The notes under the pieces are model-generated. The model did no database searches, was not told where the DNA came from, and saw nothing but the letters and a program-made list of their open reading frames with translations. The position numbers and the translations under genes are program-made. From positions 992,001 through 1,056,000 of the forward strand of contig NC_012796.1 in NCBI RefSeq assembly GCF_000010665.1: DNA of 64,000 nucleotides, read 5' to 3'. Shown piece by piece: positions 8,791-17,059 of the stretch. The stretch's first letter is position 1; each line of letters begins with the position of its first letter. Origin of the DNA: Solidesulfovibrio magneticus RS-1. GTDB lineage: Bacteria > Desulfobacterota > Desulfovibrionia > Desulfovibrionales > Desulfovibrionaceae.

Positions 8791-9427
8791 CTAATCGCAT
8801 ACATATGGTGGTTGTAAATAGAACTTCGATTTGCCATGAATCTCGTTCGCCATATGCGCCACCTTGGTTTCATACTGAAGTAAGCATTACCGGCTGGTTT
8901 AAGGCCTCATCTCCTCCACTGGCTATCTTGCGATATGTCAGCTAGATAATCTCGAGTCCAAAAGCATTCGATGAGAACGATGTTTGAAGTAAATCCCGAG
9001 ACAATTTATTTTTTGACCTCATATAGTATATATGGTTCGAATTGAACGCTAGAACGAAGACCTAGCAAGGCTCCCATGACAATTGTGTCTGCAATGTCTG
9101 AAAATTGTTATCTTGAACCAATGTATGTCTTTAATCCTGAAAAATATGGTTATAATTATTTTGCTTGATATCAAGTTTTGAAGTTCAAAAATATATATTG
9201 GTAATTTCTCTATTAAAATCGAGCAAATAATATTCGTTTGAGTAAATTGGAAAGCTATGTTGTAAATTTTCGGTTGTAAAAGTAGTAACTTGTATTTGGA
9301 CAATCGAAAAGATGTCTGGAAGCTGCTTGGTATTTGCAAGCGGAGCGTATTTAAAGATTGTAGATTGAAATTAACTCATTGCCATAGACAAGTTTTGGTA
9401 AAAAATGGAAGTCGTAAAGGGAACGCG

Positions 9428-9622
9428 GGTGCAAGGTGCAAGGTGGAAGGTGTAGAATAAAAATTTTTATAATGTAAATTATTATTATATTATTTCAATA
9501 GGTTATAATTTTTATAACTATTTAATATAATTTATAATTTTAAAATATATAAATATATTATTGTGTTACATAATACAATATTAAAACTGTACTTTTACAC
9601 CTTCCACCCTCCACCTTCCACC
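9428..9622. repeat. two opposed arrays of four heptamers around an AT-rich core
   Basis: Left arm 9428-9455: GGTGCAA, GGTGCAA, GGTGGAA, GGTGTAG in perfect 7-bp register. Right arm 9595-9622 is the same type inverted; read on the minus strand it is GGTGGAA, GGTGGAG, GGTGGAA, GGTGTAA. The 139 bp between them is almost entirely A/T. The geometry resembles iterons plus a DNA-unwinding element, or the ends of a mobile or structured RNA element. Confidence 0.7.
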
Positions 9623-9734
9623 CCGTAAACCCTTTTCTGCTTTTAAAATATACAAGTTCTAGCTATTTTACTTCATGATGAAGGGAAGTATTCCTATTGA
9701 AACAACTTTACTGGTGATTGTACTTCAAACAAAT

Positions 9735-9767
9735 GGGGCAAAGGGTGTTGCTGCCACCCCTTGCCCC
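9735..9767 (-). terminator. hairpin, probable terminator of the first ATPase gene
   Basis: GGGGCAAAGGGTG pairs with CACCCCTTGCCCC around a 7-base loop. On the minus strand it is followed by ATTTGTTT, a weak U-tract. Confidence 0.5.
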
Positions 9768-9883
9768 GGACTTAAATGAGTAGACTAGTTGTTTTCAGGT
9801 GAGGATAATTTAAGAAGATGCTTCACGTGCACTGATAGCAATCATCTATCCTTTCTGAAAAGTCTGAAGTGAGAACCATTAGT

Positions 9884-11521
9884 CTAAAAAACGCTTTGGT
9901 AACCTCCTTGATAGGGGACTACTTCCTCTGATTCTGAAGTGTTGATGCCAAGTCCATGGAACTCATCCTGATCGTCGTCGTCCATTGTTGTTTCAGACTT
10001 CAAGTCGATGGTTGTGTTCGCTGGATCAGACTCTCCGAACAAATTGTCGTAGTCAATCTCCGGAAGATCGTCTGAAACTTCTACTGGAGACGCTTGTATA
10101 AGTTTAAGTGCTACGATGGTCCCTTTATTTGCAGGCTTTTTCGTGAAGCTGATGCCAGCATCTTCAAGATCGGCTATAATGGTGCCAAGGTGTTTTCCTA
10201 AGGTTACAGAAGACTGAAGCCATTTTGGAGTGTCCAAGTAAGAGTTTGTCAACGATGTCAACTTTTGCCAAAGTTCCGAAGTTGTCCCGGTAAACTTGTT
10301 GTTCTCGCGTAAAACAGATTTGATCATGTCTACGGAATCGTTGTTCTTGGCAATCTTGCTGATTTTCTGTTTTCTGGCGTTGATCATGGCGAGACATGTT
10401 TCTGCGTAGCGATTTGCTCCGTATCCAAGAACTTCTGCTGCTGCGGCGCTTAACTTAAACGCGTCGCACCATCGAGCATGTTTCGGAAGGTTTATTGTTG
10501 GCAAGAGCTTCATTGCTTCAGATATTGTAGTGTAGAACCCGCCTAAAATGTTGGGGAGCTGCTTATCGAACTCGGCGGGTAAGTCCGAGTCGGACTTCAT
10601 CTGGCTGTGAGGTATACGATTGAAATCGAACTCCAGAGTTCTACCCAAGAAGTCTGGCGCTTGAGTGGGAGATTTCAAGGCGGTATAGATCGTCGTACGC
10701 TGGAAGTATAAAGACAAGAGATCGTGGTTGGTGTAATATTTTCTTTCTTGTGATCCAGTTCCTGTGGTTGCCTTGCAAAGGGAGTCTGTTTCTGCTTGTG
10801 TGAACTTCGTAATATTGTCTAAGATTGGAATGGCATTGTTGTTAAGAGTCAACATCAGGTCTCGAGTAGTATGTACGCTGGTTTCCTGTGGACCATTTGG
10901 ATCAAGCATAGTTCTAATGAATCTTGCTGCAGAAGTTTTTCCACTGCCTTCTGGTCCGATTAAACCAAGTAATGGTCTAACGTAGTTTCCGTGGGCCAAT
11001 GAACACAGAGTGCTCAGAAGGACCATCTTGCTGTCGTCGTCGATGTTGATGAACTCTCCCAGCTTCAAATAGTCGCCATATTTTTCAGGTGTCGGGATAG
11101 CGAGTTGTGTTGAGACTTTTTTGAAGTAAATAGGTGCGCTAGCAGTGATGTTCCAGCCCGTATCCGAAATCGCAACGACTTCGTTGTTATCGTTTGCTAA
11201 GTCGATGTAGACTGTCCCCTTATTGTGTCCGAAACGGAGATGGACTTCATTGGTGCCTTGTGCCAAAGGCGTCTCCGATACGACGTATTTAATTGCTGGG
11301 GCAAGTTCATATCCGGGAGGGAACTTGTGGTACTTCTTGAAGTATGTGTTATTGACCCAGGTTGTAAATTCTTGTGATTCGACTTCTACAGGGTAAATGG
11401 CTGGTTTTCCGCTGGGCAAGGCAAAGATAATTCCCGTTTTTGATTTGAACATACTTACGGTATGGATGATCGAGACAAGCATTTGTGCTGAAGTCTGCTT
11501 TGAAGTAATTTTTGTGGCCAT
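9884..11521 (-). CDS. P-loop ATPase of the mobile-element primase/helicase-like type (copy 1)
   Basis: 545 aa. An N-terminal ~130-residue region ends in VHLRFGHNKGTVYIDLANDN, then SDTGWNITASAPIYF; both stretches are shared with the second ATPase at 13285-15054. Walker A is GPEGSGKTSAAR (~190); the Walker B-like strand is IPILDNIT (Asp-Asn rather than Asp-Glu); a conserved ATGTGSQERKYYTNHD and a later DFLGRTLEFDFNRI follow. An acidic, Asp/Glu/Thr-rich tail (~495-545). Relatives sit on phages, plasmids and integrative elements and resemble the helicase half of primase-helicases. Probable role: replication or maintenance of this element. AAAGGA lies before the ATG. Lower GC than the second copy, so the two are not a recent duplication. 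Confidence 0.75.
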   Translation of the reverse strand: MATKITSKQTSAQMLVSIIHTVSMFKSKTGIIFALPSGKPAIYPVEVESQEFTTWVNNTYFKKYHKFPPGYELAPAIKYVVSETPLAQGTNEVHLRFGHNKGTVYIDLANDNNEVVAISDTGWNITASAPIYFKKVSTQLAIPTPEKYGDYLKLGEFINIDDDSKMVLLSTLCSLAHGNYVRPLLGLIGPEGSGKTSAARFIRTMLDPNGPQETSVHTTRDLMLTLNNNAIPILDNITKFTQAETDSLCKATTGTGSQERKYYTNHDLLSLYFQRTTIYTALKSPTQAPDFLGRTLEFDFNRIPHSQMKSDSDLPAEFDKQLPNILGGFYTTISEAMKLLPTINLPKHARWCDAFKLSAAAAEVLGYGANRYAETCLAMINARKQKISKIAKNNDSVDMIKSVLRENNKFTGTTSELWQKLTSLTNSYLDTPKWLQSSVTLGKHLGTIIADLEDAGISFTKKPANKGTIVALKLIQASPVEVSDDLPEIDYDNLFGESDPANTTIDLKSETTMDDDDQDEFHGLGINTSESEEVVPYQGGYQSVF

Positions 11522-11940
11522 GATTTTCCTTTATTTGGTTTAGCTTGAGTGCAAATGTACCTCGCGTGTTTTGTTTTTTTGTTGGGTATGCTTGTGGAAG
11601 TATTTTTTTGTCAAGTGGTTTTTATGTGCGTGGTAGTTCGATAGTTTTAGAGGTGCTTCTTTTAGTGTTCTACTTTGGCATTTGTTTTCTCCTTTGCAGT
11701 GGCTATTGATGGTTTCGTTTGAGAGTGTAAGCCATTTTGCAGTGCTGTAAAGGGGTGTAATTTGATTTTTGTATCATATTTTTCATTTCTGTTTTTTAAT
11801 TATGGGGTTGTGGCGGAGCGGCGCGTGACGGCTGGGCCGCTGGGCGGCTGGTGTGAGAGGGGGGCGAGGACAAAATACGGAAGAATCTTGAGCTAGGTGG
11901 GCGGCGCGGGTTAATCTCTTTTCCTTCTTTCCTTTGACTC

Positions 11941-12039
11941 ATGCAACAAGAGCTTGCTGGAGGGCAGAAGTTCGAGGTTGGCCAGAAGTTTCGGCCATCT
12001 CTTGAAGGCACAAGAATAGTCCTGACTCCTGTAGAGTAG
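11941..12039 (+). CDS. very small AbrB-like peptide, 32 aa
   Basis: ATG at 11941 with an in-frame stop TGA just upstream, ending TAG at 12037-12039. The sequence runs ELAGGQKFEVGQKF then RPSLEGTRIVLTPVE. The GxxFxV...L/E.IxLTxV pattern matches the C-terminal half of AbrB/SpoVT hairpins and of the 125-aa protein at 7730. A rightward terminator 20 bp downstream supports transcription on this strand. No clear RBS. It could be a functional peptide or the tail of a lost gene. The rest of 11522-12278 has no gene I can support. Confidence 0.4.
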   Translation: MQQELAGGQKFEVGQKFRPSLEGTRIVLTPVE

Positions 12040-12058
12040 GCAACGTAATATTGATCAT

Positions 12059-12096
12059 TTCCCCGGTGGAGCAGTGGACTCCTCCGGGGATTTTTT
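12059..12096 (+). terminator. rightward rho-independent terminator
   Basis: TCCCCGGTGGAG pairs (two mismatches) with CTCCTCCGGGGA, then TTTTTT. It is the only plus-strand terminator in this leftward part of the element and follows the 32-aa frame. Confidence 0.7.
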
Positions 12097-12220
12097 GGGC
12101 GACGCATAATCTGGCGATCTGTTTTTAGGAATGGTCGCGCATTAATTGCATCGTGATTTCGTCTAGAATTTGTGCGTGATGATGAAAGTACCGGAAGCCG
12201 AAAGTTGTTGTTCGGTGGGT

Positions 12221-12256
12221 AAAAAAAATCCCAGGGACCCTTTCGGCTCCCTGGGA
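12221..12256 (-). terminator. terminator of the 144-aa gene
   Basis: Perfect 9-bp stem TCCCAGGGA/TCCCTGGGA with a 10-base loop, followed on the minus strand by eight T. Confidence 0.85.
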
Positions 12257-12278
12257 CTCGGCGGCGCGGTGGAGTTGG

Positions 12279-12713
12279 CTAGATAGCCGGGGTCAAGACG
12301 AAACTGCCGTCCTTGATGGTCGTGTCGAGACGCTGTCCGAGAGTAAGGCGCTGGTCAGCCGGAACGGACTCGTTGAACTTCTTGATCCAGTAGTTGCTGA
12401 GGATGGTGCCGCGCGGGTTGATGTAAGGCCGCTTGTCGTCTGTGTCGTTGTCGGCGTCGTTGACCAGTTCGTAGTCCTGTTTCTGCAACGAGGAGGCGAT
12501 GAAAACGGTCATGACCATATACTGGGAGAGGTTCCGCTGGTTGCCCCAGGCCGTCAAGGAGATCTTCTTGTTCGGGAACGATCCCGACTGGGCGGCGTTG
12601 GCCATCAGGCTGGCCTCTTCGGCGATCTGCTCGTCGGTCAGTTTGCGAAGCTTCGACGCTGTTTCGGTGGTGCTCTTGGTCTTGGCCGGGGTGAGGTTCT
12701 GGTCGGTCTTCAT
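12279..12713 (-). CDS. hypothetical element protein, 144 aa
   Basis: Start chosen at 12713 (ATG-AAG-ACC), with AAAGGA 8 nt upstream; the frame stays open upstream but reads like non-coding sequence. Hydrophilic and soluble, with LTDEQIAEEASLMANAAQSG, then SLTAWGNQRNLSQYMVMTVF and PRGTILSNYWIKKFNE. No family recognised. It lies between the two paralogous ATPase genes, on the same strand, with its own terminator, so a partner role in replication or maintenance is possible but unproven. Confidence 0.7.
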   Translation of the reverse strand: MKTDQNLTPAKTKSTTETASKLRKLTDEQIAEEASLMANAAQSGSFPNKKISLTAWGNQRNLSQYMVMTVFIASSLQKQDYELVNDADNDTDDKRPYINPRGTILSNYWIKKFNESVPADQRLTLGQRLDTTIKDGSFVLTPAI

Positions 12714-13284
12714 GGGCTTGATCCTTTGCTGGGAGATTTGGTCGGCGAGAGCGATCGGGTGTCTGGGCCTAATGTAGACCCGTTCGTTCGTAGCCGTGCG
12801 TTTAATGTTGGCCCATGGGTTTGGGGTGGGTTGGGTTTCAGAGTTGCATGGGGACGACGGGTTCTTGATACTCAGGTCGAAAGGTCCCGTCAAGAATATT
12901 GTTTCAAAATCTTTTTTTATCGTCGATTTCTTGTTGATTAGCAAGCTTTTTGATTTACCCCGATTTGGGCGGAGTCGGCCATCCGGTGGAGGTGTGGAGA
13001 TAGTGGAGATGGTTTCAGAACCGTTTGCTGCGCCGGCGATGTCCTGCCCTCGGCTCGACCTTGGGTTTCAGCGTGCGAAGAGGTTTTGCAGAAAATATCT
13101 CCTCCATCTCCTCCTAATCGGTGAAGTACCGCAAAAATAGGCGGTTACCTGGTGGAGGTGATGGAAGCCGATCTCCACCTACCTCAACGATGGCGTGGGT
13201 CAGCCGGCGAAGGGCGAGAGGGCGGACGCCCAGTGCGGGCGCATCTCCAGGTGCGGGGGCGTGTATGTGGGCAGAAAGGGGCAG
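12714..13284. repeat. non-coding region with GTGGAG-type repeats in both orientations
   Basis: No gene seen. Plus-strand GTGGAG recurs three times in 12985-13012 and GGTGGAGGTG occurs at 13151-13160. The complementary CTCCTCCATCTCCTCC type lies at 13099-13115 and TCTCCACCTACCTC at 13171-13186. The unit resembles the GGTGGAA/G heptamers downstream of the first ATPase gene. Confidence 0.5.
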
Positions 13285-15054
13285 TTAGGGTTGCGTCAGA
13301 AAGAGCGCGCTATTGTCGGCTGCGCCGGCGCAGTCACACACGTCAGCCCCGAAGGGCTGGCTCCACTCGTCCTGGTCAAGCGTCAGAGGGAAGTCCGCCA
13401 GCATGGGGTCAAGGGCCGGGGTAAAGTCTACGTCCGGTTCCGCAGAGCTGAGCCGGGTAAACGTCAACACACGTCCGACCTTGGCCAAGGGCGAGAACTC
13501 GCACTGCCAGCCCGCAAGCTCCAAGTACTTGGTGATCTCTTTCAGACGTCGCGAGAAGGCGTTGGGCGCTTGGGGTAAGACTCCCTGGCCGATCCCGCAT
13601 CCGGAAGCATGCTTCTTGAGGTCATCCAAAACGTCCGAGACATAGCCCTCCACCTCGGGCAACTCGGTGCTTTCCAGGTAATCGACCAGCAAGGTGGCGA
13701 AGTCGCCGTCCTCAAGGGCATTCTGCTGGGCACGCAGCGCAGCGCGCTTGTGGGCCTTGATGAAGTCGGCCTGGCTATAGTCGAGGGCCAGCGCGGCAAC
13801 GCATGCCCATGTGGCATAGTCGGCCATCCGGGGCAGTTCGGACGGGGGGGTGACCTTGCCGTACAGGCCGAGCATCTTGGAGAGGAGGTCGCACATGCCG
13901 CCCAGGATGTCGGGCAGGTCTTGCGCGTATTCCCGCTTGACGTCCCGCTCAAGCCGGCGCTGGCCTGGTGTCACGCGGTCAAGGGCGACCACGATAGCCC
14001 GGTCCAGGAGGTCTGAAGCGCTCGTCGGGATTTCCAGGGCTGTGATGAGCATGGCCCGCTTGAGCTGGTAGATGACCATGTCGGCGTCCGTGTACAGACG
14101 CCGCTTGGCGATGGCCCCGCCCGTAGCCGCCAAGCACATGACATTCTCGACGTCCTTGGTGATGGACGTCAGGTTGTCAAAGGCTGGGATGGCGTTTTGC
14201 TCGATATACAGCGCCGCGTCGCCCACGTTTTTCTGGACGTAGGTATGCATGGAGGTCGACGGATCAAGCAGTCCTCGCAAGGCGGAGATCGACCCGGATT
14301 TGCAAGCTCCGGGCGCGCCGTGGAGGATCAGGGGGGCACGAGCAATGCTCGAGATGGCGGCCACCAAGGGCCACGTCAAAACGAGCAGTTCGTCGTCCTT
14401 GGTCTTCAGGTTCAAGGACTTGAGGAGCTTGCGGTAGTCGCCACCATGAAGCGGGACCGGCAGCGGCTGCATGTGGCCGTACCGAATGAACTTCACAGGC
14501 GGGTTTGTGACTACCTGCCAGCCCGCCGAGGTGATGTGCACGGCCTGGCCGGACTTGTCGCCGAGGTCGATATAAATCTCGTCATCGACATGGGCGAAGC
14601 GGACATGGACTTCTTTGGTGATGCCTCGCCGTTCGCTTAAAAACTCGATCATGTCACAGAATGTCTTCAGCTCGCGTTCCTTAGGAAGGCGGCTAGTAAT
14701 GTCAAAATAGGAGCCCTTGATCATTTTCTTCAGGCCCAATTCGCCAATCTTGTAAGTGCGATAAATATTTTCAAAATTTACTGTCGCGTACCCGATGCCG
14801 TTCGGGTCGGTAAAAAGGTCAAGATCATGAAGGATGGTGTCAAAAGGGTTTTCGGGGGAGTCGTCCGCGTCGTCGAAGTTGGAAACCTGGGCGTTGCCTT
14901 GAGGGGTGACCTGCTGGGGTGTAGCGCCGCACTTCTTGCACGGCCCGACTGATTTCTGTTTCTGGACAACCGGTGCGAACTGTTTTCTGGTCGATTCGTT
15001 GCCGGCTGCTTGGGCAGCTTTCTTCCGTTTGAACTCATCAAGAGAAATCGCCAT
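13285..15054 (-). CDS. P-loop ATPase of the mobile-element primase/helicase-like type (copy 2)
   Basis: 589 aa from the ATG at 15054, which has GGAG 6 nt upstream; an ATG four codons earlier lacks an RBS. A basic N-terminus with a CKKC pair (~40) that could be half of a zinc site; VHVRFAHVDDEIYIDLGD then SAGWQVVTNPPVKF; Walker A GAPGACKSGS (~245); Walker B-like IPAFDNLT; AATGGAIAKRRLYTDAD; DLLDRAIVVALDRV. Paralogue of the 9884-11521 protein with the same motif order but high GC. The Cys in place of the last Gly of Walker A is not necessarily inactivating, since relatives I recall carry Ala there. Probably drives replication or maintenance of the element. Confidence 0.75.
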   Translation of the reverse strand: MAISLDEFKRKKAAQAAGNESTRKQFAPVVQKQKSVGPCKKCGATPQQVTPQGNAQVSNFDDADDSPENPFDTILHDLDLFTDPNGIGYATVNFENIYRTYKIGELGLKKMIKGSYFDITSRLPKERELKTFCDMIEFLSERRGITKEVHVRFAHVDDEIYIDLGDKSGQAVHITSAGWQVVTNPPVKFIRYGHMQPLPVPLHGGDYRKLLKSLNLKTKDDELLVLTWPLVAAISSIARAPLILHGAPGACKSGSISALRGLLDPSTSMHTYVQKNVGDAALYIEQNAIPAFDNLTSITKDVENVMCLAATGGAIAKRRLYTDADMVIYQLKRAMLITALEIPTSASDLLDRAIVVALDRVTPGQRRLERDVKREYAQDLPDILGGMCDLLSKMLGLYGKVTPPSELPRMADYATWACVAALALDYSQADFIKAHKRAALRAQQNALEDGDFATLLVDYLESTELPEVEGYVSDVLDDLKKHASGCGIGQGVLPQAPNAFSRRLKEITKYLELAGWQCEFSPLAKVGRVLTFTRLSSAEPDVDFTPALDPMLADFPLTLDQDEWSQPFGADVCDCAGAADNSALFLTQP

Positions 15055-15288
15055 GTTTTTCTCCATAGCCGATTTCTGCCATACGATACACGCCGCCGCA
15101 CCTGGAGATGCGGCGCATCCGGCACAGCCGGAAACACGTCCACTCGATTATCAAAGAACGGGTTGATTGCGGGAGGAGAAGAATAAACCTTCTGCCCGGA
15201 ACCCCGCGCGCATGTCAAGAGGGTCTGGGTCCAAATGGGCCGCCAGGGAAAAAATGTGTCATCGAGTGAGACAAGGCCTGGGCTGGGG

Positions 15289-15666
15289 TTAATCGTCCTC
15301 GGGCAGCATGATCGTCAAGACCGGCTCCCCTTGGTCGCCAGGACCGATGACCGCCACCACGTGGACCGTGTCCCACCGCCCCGGTGCCATGAGGAAAAGG
15401 ACGTCGAATTCGGCGCGGTCGCTGTCCCTGATAGCCTTCGCTGCGAGCAGGGTCCGGAAGAGGAGATCGTGAAGCCTGCCCTCAACAGACTGCCCTTCGC
15501 CTTCCAGTCCAGCCGGCGGCACCACGTACCTATTATATAGATGGTCGGTGACCACCGTGTGCACCTTGAAACCCGCCTCGGCGGCTTGGGCGGTGATGTC
15601 GATCAGGACGCCGTCGGCGATGGCCTCGGCGCGGGTGTAGCTGAAAATGATCGGCCAGTCGTCCAT
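15289..15666 (-). CDS. DUF6573-like hypothetical protein
   Basis: 125 aa from the ATG at 15666, which follows AAAGGAG by about 8 nt; the open frame upstream reads through a G-rich repeat and is not coding. DWPIIFSYTRAEAIADGVLI, with a central RDLL/RTLLAAKAI helix and DTVHVVAVIGPGDQGEPVLT, matches a small protein family common on phages and conjugative elements. Biochemical function unknown. Confidence 0.7.
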   Translation of the reverse strand: MDDWPIIFSYTRAEAIADGVLIDITAQAAEAGFKVHTVVTDHLYNRYVVPPAGLEGEGQSVEGRLHDLLFRTLLAAKAIRDSDRAEFDVLFLMAPGRWDTVHVVAVIGPGDQGEPVLTIMLPEDD

Positions 15667-15755
15667 CTTGGGTGCTCCTTTGTAGGTCAGGGTTGAATCT
15701 TTTGGAGGGTAGCCTTGGTTCTGGCCCCGGTCACGGGGCGGCGGCGGAAAACGGG

Positions 15756-15892
15756 CATTGGGCCAGGGCGGGGTCGCCCTGCGATTTTGGGGAGTGGGTG
15801 GGGATTGGGTCCTGGTCCCTTGGGAACGGCCCAGGGCGGGGAGGAGGTCGCGAACCCTGGCAATGCCCGGAATGGGGGCTGGGGGCAGGGCC
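15756..15892. repeat. G-rich direct repeat, copy 1
   Basis: About 137 bp, strongly G-rich on the plus strand with many GGG and GGGG runs. Similar over its whole length to 16517-16656. The two copies bracket the 129-aa gene. The remainder of 15667-16058 is non-coding and turns AT-rich before that gene. Confidence 0.75.
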
Positions 15893-16058
15893 AGTAGGGT
15901 GTGTAGTGGTAGGGTGGTGAATCCGTTTTTGATAGGTATTTTCAAGCAAGACAAGAAAATATGGCGATTTTATAGAAGGCCATTGACGCTTATCGCAACG
16001 CAGCGTAGCATTCTGTTTGAAAATTTTCTTATTTCACCCGTTTGTATAGGAAAGTTTA

Positions 16059-16448
16059 ATGAATAGTCTTGTTGAAGTGTTGAAGCTGCGCGTAATTTCC
16101 ATGCTTCAGGAGTACATGGAGGTATCTGGAAGAAAAATGTTTCGAAACTATAGTCCTAGATTCTTTGTTGAGAAAAAGTTGAAGGGAAATGACTACTTTG
16201 TCTTGTTTGAAACGTCTTCGCGTTGTAACGGTGAAGTTCTCTTTGTCTCCTCCAAATTTCAGAAGATTCCTGTCGATATTTCAACTTTTTCGAAATCTAT
16301 AAAGTTCAAATGCTTTTGGAGAGCAACTGGTAGGGGTAGGTGGAACGAAGTACACTTGAAGCCACAGTTTCTGGGTGAGCTTTCCAAGGTTGTTGATGTT
16401 CAAAAAGTTGAGTTGGATTTGGAGGAGGCCTCGTTTAAGCGCACGTAG
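16059..16448 (+). CDS. hypothetical protein, 129 aa
   Basis: Starts at the ATG at 16059 with AGGAAA upstream. Soluble and basic (MLQEYMEVSGRKMFRNYSPR; FFVEKKLKGNDYFVLFETSS), with no membrane segment. Not recognised. AT-rich codon use unlike the neighbouring G-rich repeats, which bracket it on both sides like a cassette. Confidence 0.55.
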   Translation: MNSLVEVLKLRVISMLQEYMEVSGRKMFRNYSPRFFVEKKLKGNDYFVLFETSSRCNGEVLFVSSKFQKIPVDISTFSKSIKFKCFWRATGRGRWNEVHLKPQFLGELSKVVDVQKVELDLEEASFKRT

Positions 16449-16516
16449 CACCCATTGGTCGTGGTTTGGGTTTTGGGTATAGTTTCCATATTGGGGTGAC
16501 CCCGTCGAAATACTGG

Positions 16517-16656
16517 CATTGGGCCGGGGCGGGGTCGCCCTTTGTTTTTGGTGAATGGGTAGGGATTTGCCCCGGGGGCTTTGGGAACAGCCCAGGGAGG
16601 GGAGGAGGGCGCGAACCTGGGGGCTGTCCGGGGCAGGGGCTTGGGGCGGGGCAGGG
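16517..16656. repeat. G-rich direct repeat, copy 2
   Basis: Second copy of the repeat at 15756-15892. Shared blocks include CATTGGGCC, GGCGGGGTCGCCCT, TTGGGAAC and GGGGAGGAGG in the same order. Confidence 0.75.
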
Positions 16657-16702
16657 TCGGAGGGCGTCGGCTAGCAGTGTTCGTCAGGAGTTGCCCTGGT
16701 TG

Positions 16703-16852
16703 ATGAAAAGGGCATCAATTTGGATGGTTACGGTTTTCCTTGCGAAATATCGAGAAAATTGGATAGTTAATACTGTTTCGGCCTATTGGGGCTTCCTGAT
16801 TGCTTGTTTCTCGACAAAGGTCGTCGGGAAGTCGAGGATGTTTTCATTTTGA
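16703..16852 (+). CDS. possible small membrane peptide, 49 aa
   Basis: ATG at 16703. The sequence IWMVTVFLAKYREN gives a short hydrophobic segment followed by charge. A clearly similar frame (IWLVTVFLAIYLEYR), with similar DNA upstream (CAGTGTT..CAGGAGTTG), lies at 41091-41166 on the minus strand and is broken by an IS66 insertion. Repetition of the frame in two places argues for function or common ancestry. No good RBS. Outside this ORF and the G-rich repeat, 16449-17059 is AT-rich with nothing else seen. Confidence 0.35.
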   Translation: MKRASIWMVTVFLAKYRENWIVNTVSAYWGFLIACFSTKVVGKSRMFSF

Positions 16853-17059
16853 GAGGTTTTTTATCTCGCTAAGTCGGCAGATGTTATAGAACGTGGATAT
16901 GTAAAGGCGAAGTTCTTGGTGGAGAATGCTGTATAATTGTATCAACTAAATATCGAAATAAGTGGTTTTTTAATGTTTGGAGTGGCTGTATATGTTGATT
17001 GAATCGTGTTTCTTAAGCAGTCTGTGCGAACTTTCGAGAAGCATCAGGTGGAGAATGTT

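Larger units (their letters stand above)
7623..9228 (+). repeat. dispersed TTTCTCTAT motif, three copies
   Basis: Copies at 7623-7650, 8125-8155 and 9197-9228, all on the plus strand. The last two share ATTGGTA, ATTTCTCTATT and AATCGA in order. The first two lie upstream of leftward genes (the recombinase and the AbrB-like gene), so a shared operator or promoter element is plausible; not proven. Confidence 0.4.
8791..9883. other. 1.1-kb non-coding, very AT-rich region
   Basis: No convincing gene. It contains the third TTTCTCTATT motif, the inverted heptamer arrays at 9428-9622, and a strong hairpin (9735-9767) downstream of the ATPase gene. Confidence 0.6.

Noticed and set aside
9049-9339. 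96-codon frame, minus strand, in the AT-rich region
   Set aside because: Low-complexity Ile/Phe/Lys sequence without RBS; expected by chance in AT-rich DNA.
9428-9622. CRISPR-like array
   Set aside because: Units are 7 bp without spacers and occur as two opposed sets; no cas genes in the window.
11796-12107. 103-codon frame, minus strand
   Set aside because: Pro/Arg/Ser-rich translation with no RBS, reading backward through the terminator and mini-gene.
13285-15054. Second ATPase as a dead ATPase because Walker A reads GAPGACKS
   Set aside because: The Lys-Ser is kept and relatives of this family, as I recall them, often have Ala in place of the last Gly, so inactivity cannot be concluded.
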